Positions 27,567 through 37,146 of a stretch of 64,000 nt of DNA are shown here, one piece after another. The DNA lies in the NCBI GenBank assembly GCA_963801715.1, contig CAWDGB010000010.1, forward strand, positions 124,001-188,000. The letters are read 5' to 3'. Source of the DNA: CAVVJA01 sp963801715 (GTDB taxonomy: Bacteria; Actinomycetota; Actinomycetes; Mycobacteriales; Jatrophihabitantaceae). The notes under the pieces were generated by a model that was not told the DNA's origin, did no database searches, and saw only the letters and a list, made by a program, of their open reading frames with translations. The position numbers and the translations under genes were made by a program. Numbering within the stretch: the first letter of the stretch is position 1; each line of letters begins with the position of its first letter.

Positions 27567-28340
27567 ATGCCAGCAGAGACGGTCACTCTCGTCACCGGCG
27601 CAGCGTCAGGTATCGGGCGGGCGACTGTAGAGCACCTGACGCGCATCGGTGGGCGGGTGATAGCCGTCGACCGGTCCGCCCACTCGATGGACTGGCTGGA
27701 TGAGGGCAGTACGTGTGTGGTGGTGGGAGATGTCACGGACGAGGCGACGAACGACGCTGCAGTTGCTGCGGCGCAAGAGCGGTTCGGCGGTATCGACGCG
27801 GCCTTCCTGAACGCCGGTCTGAGCGTGTCGGGACCGCTGGAGACGCTCGATCTGGCCCGCTTCGACGAGTGTCTGGATGTCAATCTGCGGGCCGTCGTTC
27901 TCGGACTGCGTGCAGTGGTTCCGGCACTGCGCCGGCGCGGTGGCGGCGCGGTCGTCGTCAACGCCTCAGTGACCGCACTCGGCGGCGAGCCTGGGCGCTG
28001 GCCGTACGCCGCGGCCAAGGCTGCTGCCCTCAATCTCGTCCGGTCGGCGGCCATCGATTTCGCATCGGCCGGAATCCGAGTGAACGCTGTCTGTCCGGGT
28101 CCGATCCGGACGGGCATGACCGAGCGAATCGAGAATGCCGACCGCGCGCGTTACGAAGCGTTGCGTCGGGTCGTCCCGCTGCAGCGGTGGGGGAGCGCCG
28201 ACGAGGTCGCCAACGTGGTCGCGTTCCTACTCAGCCCCAGCGCATCCTTCGTCACCGGCGTCGCGCTGCCCGTCGACGGCGGAGTAACCGCCGGGAGCGG
28301 GCAGGCGCTGCCACCACAGTTGGATCCGGGCAGTGGCTAG
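27567..28340 (+). CDS. Short-chain dehydrogenase/reductase (SDR)
   Basis: A 257-residue SDR after a GAGGTGAG site. Motifs: VTGAASGIGRA, FLNAGLS (LNAG for NNAG), NASVTALGGEPG, and YAAAK as Y-x3-K; the end is rich in Gly and Pro. The next gene starts 8 bp inside its 3' end. It follows the TetR gene by 71 bp and may share its control. It carries out NAD(P)-dependent alcohol/ketone conversion. Confidence 0.88.
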   Translation: MPAETVTLVTGAASGIGRATVEHLTRIGGRVIAVDRSAHSMDWLDEGSTCVVVGDVTDEATNDAAVAAAQERFGGIDAAFLNAGLSVSGPLETLDLARFDECLDVNLRAVVLGLRAVVPALRRRGGGAVVVNASVTALGGEPGRWPYAAAKAAALNLVRSAAIDFASAGIRVNAVCPGPIRTGMTERIENADRARYEALRRVVPLQRWGSADEVANVVAFLLSPSASFVTGVALPVDGGVTAGSGQALPPQLDPGSG

Positions 28341-28812
28341 CGAGTCCGGGCGGTGGCCAGCAGACGGACCACTAGTGGATCCCGCTGACATCGTGGACAT
28401 TCAGCAGCTCATGGCGCTGTACACGCACCTTCTGGACAACCGCGAATTCGGCCGCCTTGGCGAGGTGTTCGCCGACGATGCGGAAGCCGACTACAGCAGC
28501 GGCGGCGTCACCCGCCGGCTTACCGGCCTCGACGACATCGTCACGTTCCTGTCGAGCGCCAATGCGTCGTCGGCACACCACATCTCGAACGTGTTTGTGT
28601 ACGAGCAGGACGGAACGACTTGCGCTCGGACAAAGTTCTTCGTTCCGTACACGCGTTCACAGCATGACCCGCACCGCTGGTACGGCGGCGACTACGAGGA
28701 CGTGCTGATCCGCACGTCGAACGGCTGGCGAATCCAGCGGCGGATCGTGTCGGGCCGCTGGCAGCTCAGTGCAGATCAGCCAGACACGCCGGCGCATCGC
28801 CGTACCTTCTAG
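28333..28812 (+). CDS. SnoaL-like protein (NTF2 fold)
   Basis: A 159-residue protein starting at GTG inside the SDR gene. It has IVDIQQLMALYTHLLDNREF, VFADDAEADYSSGG, and a C-terminal block PHRWYGGDYEDV that ends HRRTF. The protein at 31267 has the same PHRWYGGDY block and an HRRTW end, so the two form a subfamily. It is coupled to the SDR and probably acts on the same intermediate. Palindrome copy 3 follows. Confidence 0.84.
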   Translation: MASESGRWPADGPLVDPADIVDIQQLMALYTHLLDNREFGRLGEVFADDAEADYSSGGVTRRLTGLDDIVTFLSSANASSAHHISNVFVYEQDGTTCARTKFFVPYTRSQHDPHRWYGGDYEDVLIRTSNGWRIQRRIVSGRWQLSADQPDTPAHRRTF

Positions 28813-28823
28813 TGTCTGTCCGC

Positions 28824-28872
28824 GATGATCTCGGACTTAACGTCGCTCGGCGGCAGTAAGTCCAAGATCATC
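28824..28872. repeat. Dispersed palindromic element, copy 3
   Basis: Arms GATGATCTCGGACTTA and TAAGTCCAAGATCATC pair with one mismatch around a 17-nt loop. It lies between two genes pointing the same way (SnoaL and lactonase-like), so a pure convergent-terminator role does not explain all copies. Confidence 0.85.
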
Positions 28873-28924
28873 ACAGCTGGGAGCGCGGGAACGCCCTAGC
28901 CTCTTACTGAAATCGGGGTGCAGT

Positions 28925-29692
28925 TTGTCCATCGCGCGACGTCTTCTGGCATTGGACGCGCCGACGCTCGTCGTGCGGCGCTCGACCCTCGTCGTCGGTT
29001 CGGCCGATGTGGGCGAGGTCCGCATCCCGGCGCCCGCCTTCCTCATCGAGCACCGAGACGGCCTCGTGCTGTTCGATGCCGGCCTGGCTCCGGAGGCAGT
29101 GGCCGATCCGCGCGGCACGTACGGCGAGCGGGCCGAGCGCCTGCAGCTGCGCTTCACGGCGGATCAACGAGTCGACCGCCAGGTGCTCGCCGCCGGTTTC
29201 CGGCTGACCGACGTCACCCACGTGGTCCTGTCTCACCTGCATTTCGACCATGCTGGCGGCGCGCACACGTTCCCGTCGGCTCAGGTGGTCCTCGGTGGCG
29301 GCGAGCTGGCCCACGCTCGCTCGGGCGCGGATAAATACTCCCGGTCCGTGGACGTATCCCGGGTGCTGGCCGGCACCGTCGTCGAGCTCGTCGAGGACGG
29401 TGATCTGTTCGGCGACGGCTCGGTGGTTACTCTGCGCACGCCCGGCCACACGCCGGGGCATGTCAGCCTGCTCGTGCGGCTGCCGGACCGCGCATATGTG
29501 CTCACCGGGGATGCGCTCCACGCTCGCGAGGCACTTCTGTCCGAGACGCCGTTTCCCGGCGATCACGACCCGGCTGAGGCGATCAGGTCGATCCGGCGGA
29601 TCAAGTCGGTGGCGGACGAGTGCCGAGCGGACATCTGGATCAGCCACGATCCGACCGACTGGGATCGATTGCGGCCGAGGCACTTGCCTTGA
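28925..29692 (+). CDS. Metallo-beta-lactamase-fold hydrolase (lactonase-like)
   Basis: A 255-residue protein with the zinc motif SHLHFDHAGG (H-x-H-x-D-H), a later TPGHTPGH His, the LTGDAL Asp and a C-terminal SHDP His. These are all metal ligands of the dinuclear family. Length and the AFLIEHRDGLVLFDAG start fit N-acyl-homoserine-lactonase-like enzymes, which also open other lactones. A role in opening a lactone intermediate is possible. The start is TTG with no strong ribosome site; it could be slightly different. Confidence 0.82.
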   Translation: MSIARRLLALDAPTLVVRRSTLVVGSADVGEVRIPAPAFLIEHRDGLVLFDAGLAPEAVADPRGTYGERAERLQLRFTADQRVDRQVLAAGFRLTDVTHVVLSHLHFDHAGGAHTFPSAQVVLGGGELAHARSGADKYSRSVDVSRVLAGTVVELVEDGDLFGDGSVVTLRTPGHTPGHVSLLVRLPDRAYVLTGDALHAREALLSETPFPGDHDPAEAIRSIRRIKSVADECRADIWISHDPTDWDRLRPRHLP

Positions 29693-29743
29693 ATCCGCGC
29701 CTTGCTAACTTGAGAGTCTGACTAGTAACGGGCAGGAGCGTCG

Positions 29744-30070
29744 ATGGCTGAAGAATTCATTATCGCGGGCTGGATGGACTACGGCGAGAATCGCGACAAG
29801 GTGCTCGGACACTTTGCCACGGTTGCTCAGCACAGTCGCGCGGAATCGGGCTGTCTGGACTACCTGGTATCCGCCGATCCACATGCGGCCGGCCGGATCA
29901 TCATCTTCGAGCGCTGGCAGTCCGAGCGGGATCTGGCCGAGCACTTTCGGACGTCGCACATTGCCGATTTCCGCGAGGCGGTCGCCCCCTACCCCCGCAC
30001 GGACCGGTCCATCCATCGTTACTTCATTTCCAGGAGTGAGGACTTCCAGTCCGGGAACGTGGTCGGCTGA
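29744..30070 (+). CDS. Antibiotic biosynthesis monooxygenase (ABM)-domain protein
   Basis: A 108-residue protein with a GCAGGAG ribosome site. It has FIIAGWMDYG at the start, ESGCLDYLVSADPHAAGRIIIFERW and a FRTSHIADF helix. This is the standard ABM ferredoxin-like barrel order, usually a dimer. Family members oxidise aromatic rings without a cofactor or serve as small binding proteins. The upstream gap contains an ACTAGT-type symmetry (29719-29726). Confidence 0.82.
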   Translation: MAEEFIIAGWMDYGENRDKVLGHFATVAQHSRAESGCLDYLVSADPHAAGRIIIFERWQSERDLAEHFRTSHIADFREAVAPYPRTDRSIHRYFISRSEDFQSGNVVG

Positions 30071-30098
30071 GTACCGAAGCCAGACTACCGCAGCGGCA

Positions 30099-31196
30099 TC
30101 AGCGCGCCCCGTCGACCGGAGGCTCGATCACAACGCATTCGTAATGCGCGAGGCCGCGCTCGGTCCCGCACGTGAGCCGGGTGAAGCTCTCGGCCCACGC
30201 ATGTTCGAACTCGGTCGAATCGCCCGTCTCGTCGACGACTCGGGTGGGATGACTGACGTCCCAGACCTCGCCTTCCACGTGGAAGTCGCCCCGGTACACG
30301 CCTTGTCCGAGATGATCGTTGAAACCGCCGAAATATCCGCCGCCCTGGCAGTACACCCAGCCGAGATCGTCGATGGCGTAGGTGCGCTCGACGCCGTCCG
30401 CATCGGTCAGACGGAACCACCCGCCACGCAGCCGACGGCCACCGTCGTAAAAGATGAGATCGTGTTCGACAGACCGCACTGGGACACTGCGATCCCGATA
30501 AATGATCGCGCCTTTGCCCGCTGCGCTGCGGCCGCTCGGGTCCTGGAAGAAGAAGCCGCCATGCGTATCCATGCTGAACAGGACCCATTGCCGCACGCCG
30601 GGGGTGCGACGCCGCGGCGTGGCCGCCGCGTACAGGCGCGGGCCTCCTCGGCCCGGGTGAACCCCCCAGGAGTGGTTGCGAAAAAAAGAGTCTCGAGCAG
30701 GGTCGAGGACGACCCGCTCGCCGTCCACGCCCACCCAACCCGAGCATCGACCAGTCACCTCATAGGTCACGCGTTCGCTCACAAGGCGGCCGTCCACGCG
30801 CGTGGTTTCGACCGGATCCAGATAGGGCAGCGTGGTGCTCCGACAGGTTATGTCCAGCTCGATGCCGAAGTGGTTCGGCTCTAAGACGAGCCGGACCACT
30901 TCGAGCGGCTCGACGATTTCCAGCCGTAGCGGCCCGACGCCGAGCTGTCCGATCTCCGGGCGAAGCCGACGCGACAGCCGGATGTTGTGCTGCCGATCTT
31001 GGTGACGCAGGCACACGAAGCCGTCGAGCACGTCGTTGTTGTGGTAGAGCCGCAGCGTGGCGGCCAAGCACACCTTGCCCTCGGCGTCGGTTACGCAGAC
31101 GTAGTGCCCGTCGTTCCACTGGGCATCGCTGGTCGCCGTGGCCGCAAACGGCTGCGCGATCTGATGGAACGGGTACTCGTCGATGCCGAGCAGCAC
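30099..31196 (-). CDS. CrtC/AttH-like (DUF7064/7065-type) lipocalin-like protein
   Basis: A 365-residue protein. GTG at 31196 is preferred because GAGGGAGG lies 5-6 nt upstream; the frame extends to 31262 without support. It shows two beta-rich halves, with the segment DSFFRNHSWGVHPGRG matching the D-x-S-x4-H-S-W-G-x-R block of hydroxyneurosporene-synthase-like and related proteins in catabolic clusters. The reaction is unknown in most relatives; hydration or isomerisation of hydrophobic ring compounds has been suggested for the group. It is adjacent to and codirectional with a SnoaL gene. Confidence 0.65.
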   Translation of the reverse strand: MLLGIDEYPFHQIAQPFAATATSDAQWNDGHYVCVTDAEGKVCLAATLRLYHNNDVLDGFVCLRHQDRQHNIRLSRRLRPEIGQLGVGPLRLEIVEPLEVVRLVLEPNHFGIELDITCRSTTLPYLDPVETTRVDGRLVSERVTYEVTGRCSGWVGVDGERVVLDPARDSFFRNHSWGVHPGRGGPRLYAAATPRRRTPGVRQWVLFSMDTHGGFFFQDPSGRSAAGKGAIIYRDRSVPVRSVEHDLIFYDGGRRLRGGWFRLTDADGVERTYAIDDLGWVYCQGGGYFGGFNDHLGQGVYRGDFHVEGEVWDVSHPTRVVDETGDSTEFEHAWAESFTRLTCGTERGLAHYECVVIEPPVDGAR

Positions 31197-31266
31197 GCCG
31201 GCCTCCCTCGCGGCCAGTGGAGACGGGTTACAGTAACTCGACCCTAGTGTCCCGCGGCGCACTGCC

Positions 31267-31707
31267 CTACCAGGTACGGCGGTGTTCGGGCACCGGGCCG
31301 GGGTCGGTCGTGAACTGCCACCGGGCGGTACACGTGCGGGACCGAAATCGCCAGCCTTGACCCGAGCGGACTACGACGTCGTCGTAATCGCCTCCGTACC
31401 ACCGATGTGGTTGATGCCGGGGCCTGGTGTAGGGCGCGACGAACTTGCTCTTCACCCGGGTGAGTCCGTTGTCGTCCCGATAGACGTATACGTTGGTGCA
31501 GTAATGCGCGGACGGATGGTTCGCGCCTCGGAAGAATGACTTGATCGCCTCCAGGCCGCGCAGTACCTCAGGTACGTTGACGCCTCGGTAGTCGAGTTCG
31601 GCGTCGTCGACGAACAGCTCGTCGAAGCGGGCCCACTCCTCGGCATCGACGATGTGCCCGTAATGGGCGAGGAGCTGATTGATCAAGACGATGTCAGCGA
31701 TATCCAT
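31267..31707 (-). CDS. SnoaL-like protein (NTF2 fold)
   Basis: A 146-residue protein with ADIVLINQLLAHYGHIVDAEEW, FVDDAELDYRG and the PHRWYGGDYDDV block ending HRRTW, shared with the protein at 28333. The start ATG has GGAG about 10 nt upstream. It lies just before the CrtC/AttH-like gene on the same strand and diverges from the acyl-CoA ligase, 71 bp away. Probably a ring-intermediate isomerase or dehydratase; the substrate is unknown. Confidence 0.84.
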   Translation of the reverse strand: MDIADIVLINQLLAHYGHIVDAEEWARFDELFVDDAELDYRGVNVPEVLRGLEAIKSFFRGANHPSAHYCTNVYVYRDDNGLTRVKSKFVAPYTRPRHQPHRWYGGDYDDVVVRSGQGWRFRSRTCTARWQFTTDPGPVPEHRRTW

Positions 31708-31778
31708 CTTTCTTGACTCCGAGAACAGTTGTTAGGACGATACGCACGTTCGGGTGATGCCTGTTCGGAGGAATGCCT

Positions 31779-33329
31779 GTGACGGCTGCGATTCGCGCCA
31801 GGGCCGCGACAACGCCCGACGAGCTCGCCCTCGGCGACGACTCCGGGTCGCGTACCTGGGCGCAGGTCGCGGCCGATCTCGAACGCGCCGCGGGGGCGAT
31901 GCTGGCGGTCGCGTCGGACCCGGCGCACCGGGTCTCGGTCCTTGGCGACAACGCGATTCCAACCTTGGAGGCCCATGCCGCCGGGCTCACCGTCGGGGTC
32001 GGCACCGTGGCTACCTCCCGGCAGCTGCGTGCGAACGAGCTCGCCGACCAATACGCGGACGCCGGTGTGGTATGCGCGATCACCGGAACCGCTGCCTTGG
32101 CGGAGGTGGCGGCCGCGGCAAGAAGCGCAGGCGTTGAATCGCTCGTCGTCCACGGCGCCGGGCCGGACAGGACTACGCCGGATGGCGCCGTTTCGTGGGC
32201 TGACTGGCTAGAGTCGGCGCCGCCGGTGCCGCCCGATGCCGAGTCGCGCCCGCCCCGGCCCTTGCTCGTCTACACGTCGGGAACCACCGGACGGGCGCGC
32301 GGTGCCGAGGTCCGGTGGACTGTCACCCTGCCGGAAACAGCGCGCGACTACGTCGATGCGATCACCGCGGAGTCAGCGTTTCCGCCTGGCCCGCACCTGG
32401 TCGTCGGGCCGCTGCAACACAATGCTCCACTGACGTCGGTCCGGCACCTGCTGGCCGGGCAGCCGGTAATCATCGTCGGCAGGTACGACGCCGAGACGAT
32501 CCTGCGGCTGATCGAGCAGCATCGCGTCACGTCGTCGGTGATGGTGCCCACCCACCTGCAGCGGCTGCTTGCGCTACCACCCGAGATCCGCGCGCGGTAC
32601 GACGTGTCCAGCCTGAAGATGGTGAGCCAGACCGGATCGGCCTGCCCGGCGGACGTGAAGCTCGCGATGATCAACTGGTTCGGCCCGATATTTGTTGAGT
32701 CGTACGGAGGAACGGAGAGCGGGACGTTGTGCCGCATCGATTCCACGGAATGGCTGACGCATCGGGGATCGGTCGGACGTCCCCGCGCGCCGTTCGAGGT
32801 CGTGGTCCTCGACGAGAACAACGAGCCGCTGCCGGCTGGCGAGGTGGGAGTGCTCGGCTTTCGGGCGCCGGAGGGCCGCGGCCCGCGCTACCACGCCGAC
32901 CCGGAGAAGACCGAGAAGGCCTTTCTTGTGCCCGGCGTGTTCACGCTGGGTGACGTGGGTTACGTCGATGAAGACGGCTATGTCTACATCACCGACCGGA
33001 TCGCCGACATGGTCGTGTCCGGTGGCGTGAACCTCTACCCGGCCGAGAGCGAGAAAGTGCTCGGCACTCACCCTGCGGTGGCCCAGGTCGCGGTGATTGG
33101 CGTACCGAATCCGGACTTGGGTGAGGCATTGCTGGCGCTGATCGTCCCCGTGGGCGAGCCGCCGGATCCGGCTGAGCTCGAGGCGTACGCCCGGGAGCGC
33201 CTCGCGCCGTACAAGGTGCCGCGGGCATACGAGTTTCGCGATGACCTGGTACGCAACGCCATGGGCAAGCTCGACAAGAAGGCGATGCGGGCCCCGTACT
33301 GGCACGACGAGCGAACGATCGCCGGATGA
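31779..33329 (+). CDS. AMP-forming acyl-CoA ligase
   Basis: A 516-residue adenylate-forming enzyme. GTG at 31779 has GGAGGA 7 nt upstream, better than ATG at 31773. Core motifs in order: P-loop YTSGTTGRARG, YGGTESG, GDVGYVDEDGYVYITDR with the hinge, and the catalytic Lys in NAMGKLDKK. It activates a carboxylic acid with ATP to acyl-AMP, then forms acyl-CoA, releasing AMP and PPi. Its stop overlaps the PPDK-like gene (ATGA). It likely activates a side chain or ring-opened acid. Confidence 0.92.
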   Translation: MTAAIRARAATTPDELALGDDSGSRTWAQVAADLERAAGAMLAVASDPAHRVSVLGDNAIPTLEAHAAGLTVGVGTVATSRQLRANELADQYADAGVVCAITGTAALAEVAAAARSAGVESLVVHGAGPDRTTPDGAVSWADWLESAPPVPPDAESRPPRPLLVYTSGTTGRARGAEVRWTVTLPETARDYVDAITAESAFPPGPHLVVGPLQHNAPLTSVRHLLAGQPVIIVGRYDAETILRLIEQHRVTSSVMVPTHLQRLLALPPEIRARYDVSSLKMVSQTGSACPADVKLAMINWFGPIFVESYGGTESGTLCRIDSTEWLTHRGSVGRPRAPFEVVVLDENNEPLPAGEVGVLGFRAPEGRGPRYHADPEKTEKAFLVPGVFTLGDVGYVDEDGYVYITDRIADMVVSGGVNLYPAESEKVLGTHPAVAQVAVIGVPNPDLGEALLALIVPVGEPPDPAELEAYARERLAPYKVPRAYEFRDDLVRNAMGKLDKKAMRAPYWHDERTIAG

Positions 33330-35808
33330 CCAGCACCGACGCCGTCTCGGCGATTTTCGTCCCCTACGGGCAGGGTCGCGCGCGGGGCCTGGGCGAGGAC
33401 GAGCTCGGCAATCACGGGGTCGAGCGTCGATCGGCTCGTAGCTCTCGGATTGCCGGTCGTTCCCGGCCTGACCGTTCCGATATCGCACGCAGCGTCGCTA
33501 GGCGAGGTCGAGGTGGCCCGCGTTGCGGTCGATCTCCTGCAACAGCTGGTGGGTCGTCACATCGGCGACCTCAGCCATCCGGTTCTGATCAGGCTGCTCG
33601 CCAGCACCTCCGCCGCCGGTTCGGCGGGCGCACCGGTCGACATTCCCGGGCTCGGCGTTACCGCCAACACGGTCGCCGCTCTCGACGAGCTGGTAGGCAG
33701 CGACGGCGCGATCTACGACGTGTTCGCCGCCGTCATCCGCTATGTCGGCGAGCACGGCGGTGGCATACCCGGCGACGATTTCGCCGACGCCGAGTACACC
33801 GCCTCGACTCTCCCGGAACGGGTCGAAGGCATACCTGGAGCTGAGCAGCGCCGAGGGGTTCCCGTTCCCGGACGACCCGGCCGAGCAGCTGGCCCGCGCT
33901 GCGACGGCAATGCGCAGGCGCTGGATATCACCCCGAGCCCGCCGCTCGCGCCGCGGACAGGGCCTGCCCGAGGATCTTCCGCTGGCGTTCCACGTCCAAG
34001 CCGTCCGGGTCGGGCCGCCCGAGGCGTCCGGACACGGGGTCGCCCAGAGCCGTGACCCGATTACCGGCGCGTTCGCGGCGACTGGCACGTTCCGCCGGGG
34101 TGTGCGGCGCAGCGCTACGGACGACCGCCCGGGTGAGTCGCTGGACACGCTGCCGGGTGGCCGAGACGTTCTCATGTCCGCCCTCCGCACGTTGGAGCTG
34201 CACTTCAAGGGCGCCGCACAGGTCGAGTTCGAGATTCGCGACGGCGAGATGTCGCTGCTGTCCGCCCGCAAGGTGGAACGGCCCGCTCCGCGGACGGCCG
34301 TTCGGCTGGCCGTCGAACTCGCGGAACTCGGCGTCCTGGACGACGCCGCCGCCGTGCAGTCGATCCGCGCGTCGGATCTGGAGAGCCTGCTGCACCCCCA
34401 GCTACAGCTCACCGGGCGGGAGACCGAGTTCGGCCGGGGTCTGCCGGCGTCCGTGGGCGCCGCCGTCGGGCGGGTGGCGCTGAGCAGCGACCGGGCGGTG
34501 GAGCTGACCGAGAGTGGCGAACCGGTGGTGCTGGTCGCGGAAGAGACCTCGCCCGGCGACCTGCCTGGCATGCTCGCCGCGAAGGCCATCGTCACGTCGC
34601 GGGGCGGCTTGGCCGCCCACGCGGCGGTCGTTGCCCGCGGCCTGGGTCGCCCGGCCGTGTGCGGCGCCACGGCGCTGCGCATCGACTTGGTCAACCGGAC
34701 GATCACGTTCGACGGCCAGACCGTCGCCGAGGGCGAGTTGATCTCCGTCGATGGCAGCAGCGGGACGTTGTACACGGGCGCGGTCCACGTTGTGCCACCT
34801 CGCCCGGGGGGCGATCTGGAGGCGTTGCTACGGCGCGCAGACGGCCTGCGACGCCTTGGCGTTCGCACGAACGCCGACAATGGTCGGGACGCCGCGCTCG
34901 CGCTGCAATACGGCGCCGAGGGCGTTGGTCTGTGCCGCACCGAGCATCAGTTCCTCGGCGACCGGCTGCCCTTGGTCCGCCGCTACCTGCTTGCCACCGA
35001 TCCGGACGAGGAAGCGCTCGCGCTGACCGAGCTGGCGGCGGCGCAGAAAGAGGACTTCCTCGATCTGCTCACGGTCACCGGGAATCTCCCGGTCACCGTG
35101 CGCTTGCTCGATGCGCCGTTGCACGAGTTCCTCGGCGAGACAGCGCACGAAGTGAACCCGATGCTCGGGCTGCGCGGCGTCCGGCTGGCGCTCACCCGTA
35201 CCGAGCTGTACCCGGCCCAGGCTCGGGCGCTGTTCAGCGCATGGGTGGATCTGGCTGCCGGCGGTATCCAGCCGCGGCTGGAGGTCATGGTGCCGTTGGT
35301 GGCGCTGGCTGGCGAGTTGGCGGCCGCCATCGAGAGCATCCACCGAGCCGCCGACGAAATCGAGGAAAGCACTGGCGTGCGCGTGCCATACACGGTCGGC
35401 ACGATGGTGGAGACGCCGCGCGCGGCCTTGATCGCCGGTCAGTTGGCCGGCCTCGCCCAATTCCTCTCCTTCGGCACGAACGATCTGACGCAGCTGACCT
35501 ACGGTTTCTCCCGAGACGACGTCGAGGCGCAGCTGCTTACGGCGTACGTCGAACGCCAGCTACTTCCGGTGAGCCCGTTCGCCAGCCTGGACCCCGACGG
35601 TGTGGGAGCGCTCGTCGAGATCGCGATTCGGAACGCCCGACAGGTCAATCCAGGAATCAAGCTGGGGATCTGCGGGGAACACGGCGGTGATCCGGCCTCG
35701 ATCGAGCTGTGCGAGCGGCTCGGTCTCGACTACGTCTCCTGCTCGCCGTCGCGGGTGCCGGGTGCGCGACTTGCCGCGGCGCATGCCGCGGTGCAAGCCC
35801 GTTCGTAA
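33326..35808 (+). CDS. Pyruvate phosphate dikinase-like protein, twice frameshifted, degenerate nucleotide domain
   Basis: ATG overlaps the ligase stop. Extra bases near 33417 (in GGGG) and 33826 break the frame; restored length is about 826 residues. The C-terminal two-thirds are clearly PPDK: mobile-domain His in GGLAAHAAVVARGLG, GLCRTEHQF, RLLDAPLHEFL, NPMLGLRGVR, FGTNDLTQLTYGFSRDD, and catalytic Cys in GICGEHGGDP. The N-terminal ATP-grasp part is poor: the usual GGKGANL Lys region reads LGNHGSSV, and VRSG and LQxR blocks are altered. PPDK interconverts ATP, Pi and pyruvate with AMP, PPi and PEP; here the nucleotide step may be lost. Confidence 0.78.
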
Positions 35809-35815
35809 GCCTCGA

Positions 35816-36445
35816 TCAGCGCAGCGACAGGATGATCCCGACGCACATCTCCTCTACAGCGCTCACCAGCGGTCCCCGTGGCAAGCGACCGAACGCACCG
35901 TCGAGAGCGGTGGCCTGGCTGACCAGGACGGTGTCGAGCAGCACGCCGATCGCCAGGGTATGCGCGGCATGTTGTTCGCGCGCCTTTCGGGTACTGCGTG
36001 ACGCGCGCGCTTCGGGGACGTAGTCGTAGGCGCGTTCGAGATGGCGCAGCTCCCATTCGCGACGCAATTGCAAAGCATGCGCCGTGCTCCCTTCGGAGTA
36101 ACGCCCCACCAGCCGGGCCGCGTCCGGATGGGCGTACCAGAAGTCCCACCCCGCACGCACGACGGTGCGCAGGCTCTCGATCGAGCCGGCCTTGGTATCC
36201 GGGCGGACCTGGAAGATCCGGTCGCTGAACCCGTTCAGCGCCGCCCGCAGCGCTTGCGCGAACAGCTCCTCCTTGCCGCCGAAGTGGTAGTAGATCGCGG
36301 TGGGTGCCACTCCCGCCGCCTGCGCGATGTCCTCGACGTTGGCCTCGGCGTAGCCCTCGTGCCCGAAGACGACGGTCGCCGCGTCGATGATCTCGCGGCG
36401 GCGTGACGGCCGATGCGCAGCCCGCTTCGCGCCGTCAGCAGTCAT
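35816..36445 (-). CDS. TetR-family transcriptional regulator
   Basis: A 209-residue regulator with the N-terminal DNA-binding domain about residues 15-60: REIIDAATVVFGHEGYAEANVEDIAQ, then AGVAPTAIYYHFGGKEELF. The rest is a helical effector domain with WDFWYAHPDAARLV. It converges on the PPDK-like gene and diverges from another TetR gene only 41 bp away, so the pair may cross-regulate. The target pathway is not evident. Confidence 0.92.
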   Translation of the reverse strand: MTADGAKRAAHRPSRRREIIDAATVVFGHEGYAEANVEDIAQAAGVAPTAIYYHFGGKEELFAQALRAALNGFSDRIFQVRPDTKAGSIESLRTVVRAGWDFWYAHPDAARLVGRYSEGSTAHALQLRREWELRHLERAYDYVPEARASRSTRKAREQHAAHTLAIGVLLDTVLVSQATALDGAFGRLPRGPLVSAVEEMCVGIILSLR

Positions 36446-36486
36446 TCCGGTGACCGACCGGCGGCGTGTGCGTCTAACATCTGCCC

Positions 36487-37101
36487 ATGGTGGCTGATAG
36501 TGCCCTCCGCAAGCCTGCGAACCGCCCCTCGCGTCGGCAAGATCTTATCGAAGCGGCAATGGAGTTGTTTTCGCTGCAGCCCTGGGACTTCGTGACAGTC
36601 GCCGACATCGTAGAGCGTGCCGGAATGACGCCGGCAGCGTTTTACTATCACTTCTCGTCTCGAGAACAACTTCTCGAAGAAATCGTGGAGGGTTTCGCCG
36701 AGGAATGGGTCGCGATGATCGATCGACTGCTCGCGGCGGCGGACACTCCGGAGGCGTTGTCGGACGTGCCCATTGCGCTCCTCGACGACGTTGAGCCGCA
36801 CGAGCAGGCCGCGAAGATCTTCTTCCTGAGTTCGGCCACCGCGCCACTTATCGTTGACCGGATTCGTCGAGATGCCCGCAATCGGGTGATCAAGTCGGCC
36901 ACGGCCGCGATTCGTCGATTGGCGCCGGACCGGCCGGCTGCGGAATCGCATGTCAACGGAGTGGCGATGATCGTCGTATACGAGACCGCGGTCCGGGCCC
37001 GGCTCGCACTCGACGAGCCGTACCGTACCCTCGGACCGCGCCGATTCCGCGACGAATTGTGGAACCTCAGCCGCGTTTCCACGGGATTTCCAAACGGCTA
37101 G
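36487..37101 (+). CDS. TetR-family transcriptional regulator
   Basis: A 204-residue regulator; the DNA-binding domain is about residues 17-63 (RQDLIEAAMELFSLQPWDFVTVAD, AGMTPAAFYYHFSSREQLL). The C-terminal half carries FFLSSATAPLIVDRIRRDARNRV, a helical ligand domain. It is divergent from the TetR gene at 35816. A MITE-like element begins 45 bp after its stop. Confidence 0.92.
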   Translation: MVADSALRKPANRPSRRQDLIEAAMELFSLQPWDFVTVADIVERAGMTPAAFYYHFSSREQLLEEIVEGFAEEWVAMIDRLLAAADTPEALSDVPIALLDDVEPHEQAAKIFFLSSATAPLIVDRIRRDARNRVIKSATAAIRRLAPDRPAAESHVNGVAMIVVYETAVRARLALDEPYRTLGPRRFRDELWNLSRVSTGFPNG

Positions 37102-37146
37102 CGCCGGGTTGCCCGGCGTACGGCTGCGGGGTACTAAGTGTGGCAT

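Noticed and set aside
33498..34940. A 480-codon open frame on the - strand
   Set aside because: It is antisense to the PPDK-like gene and composed of Ser, Arg, Ala and Pro, as expected of a shadow frame.
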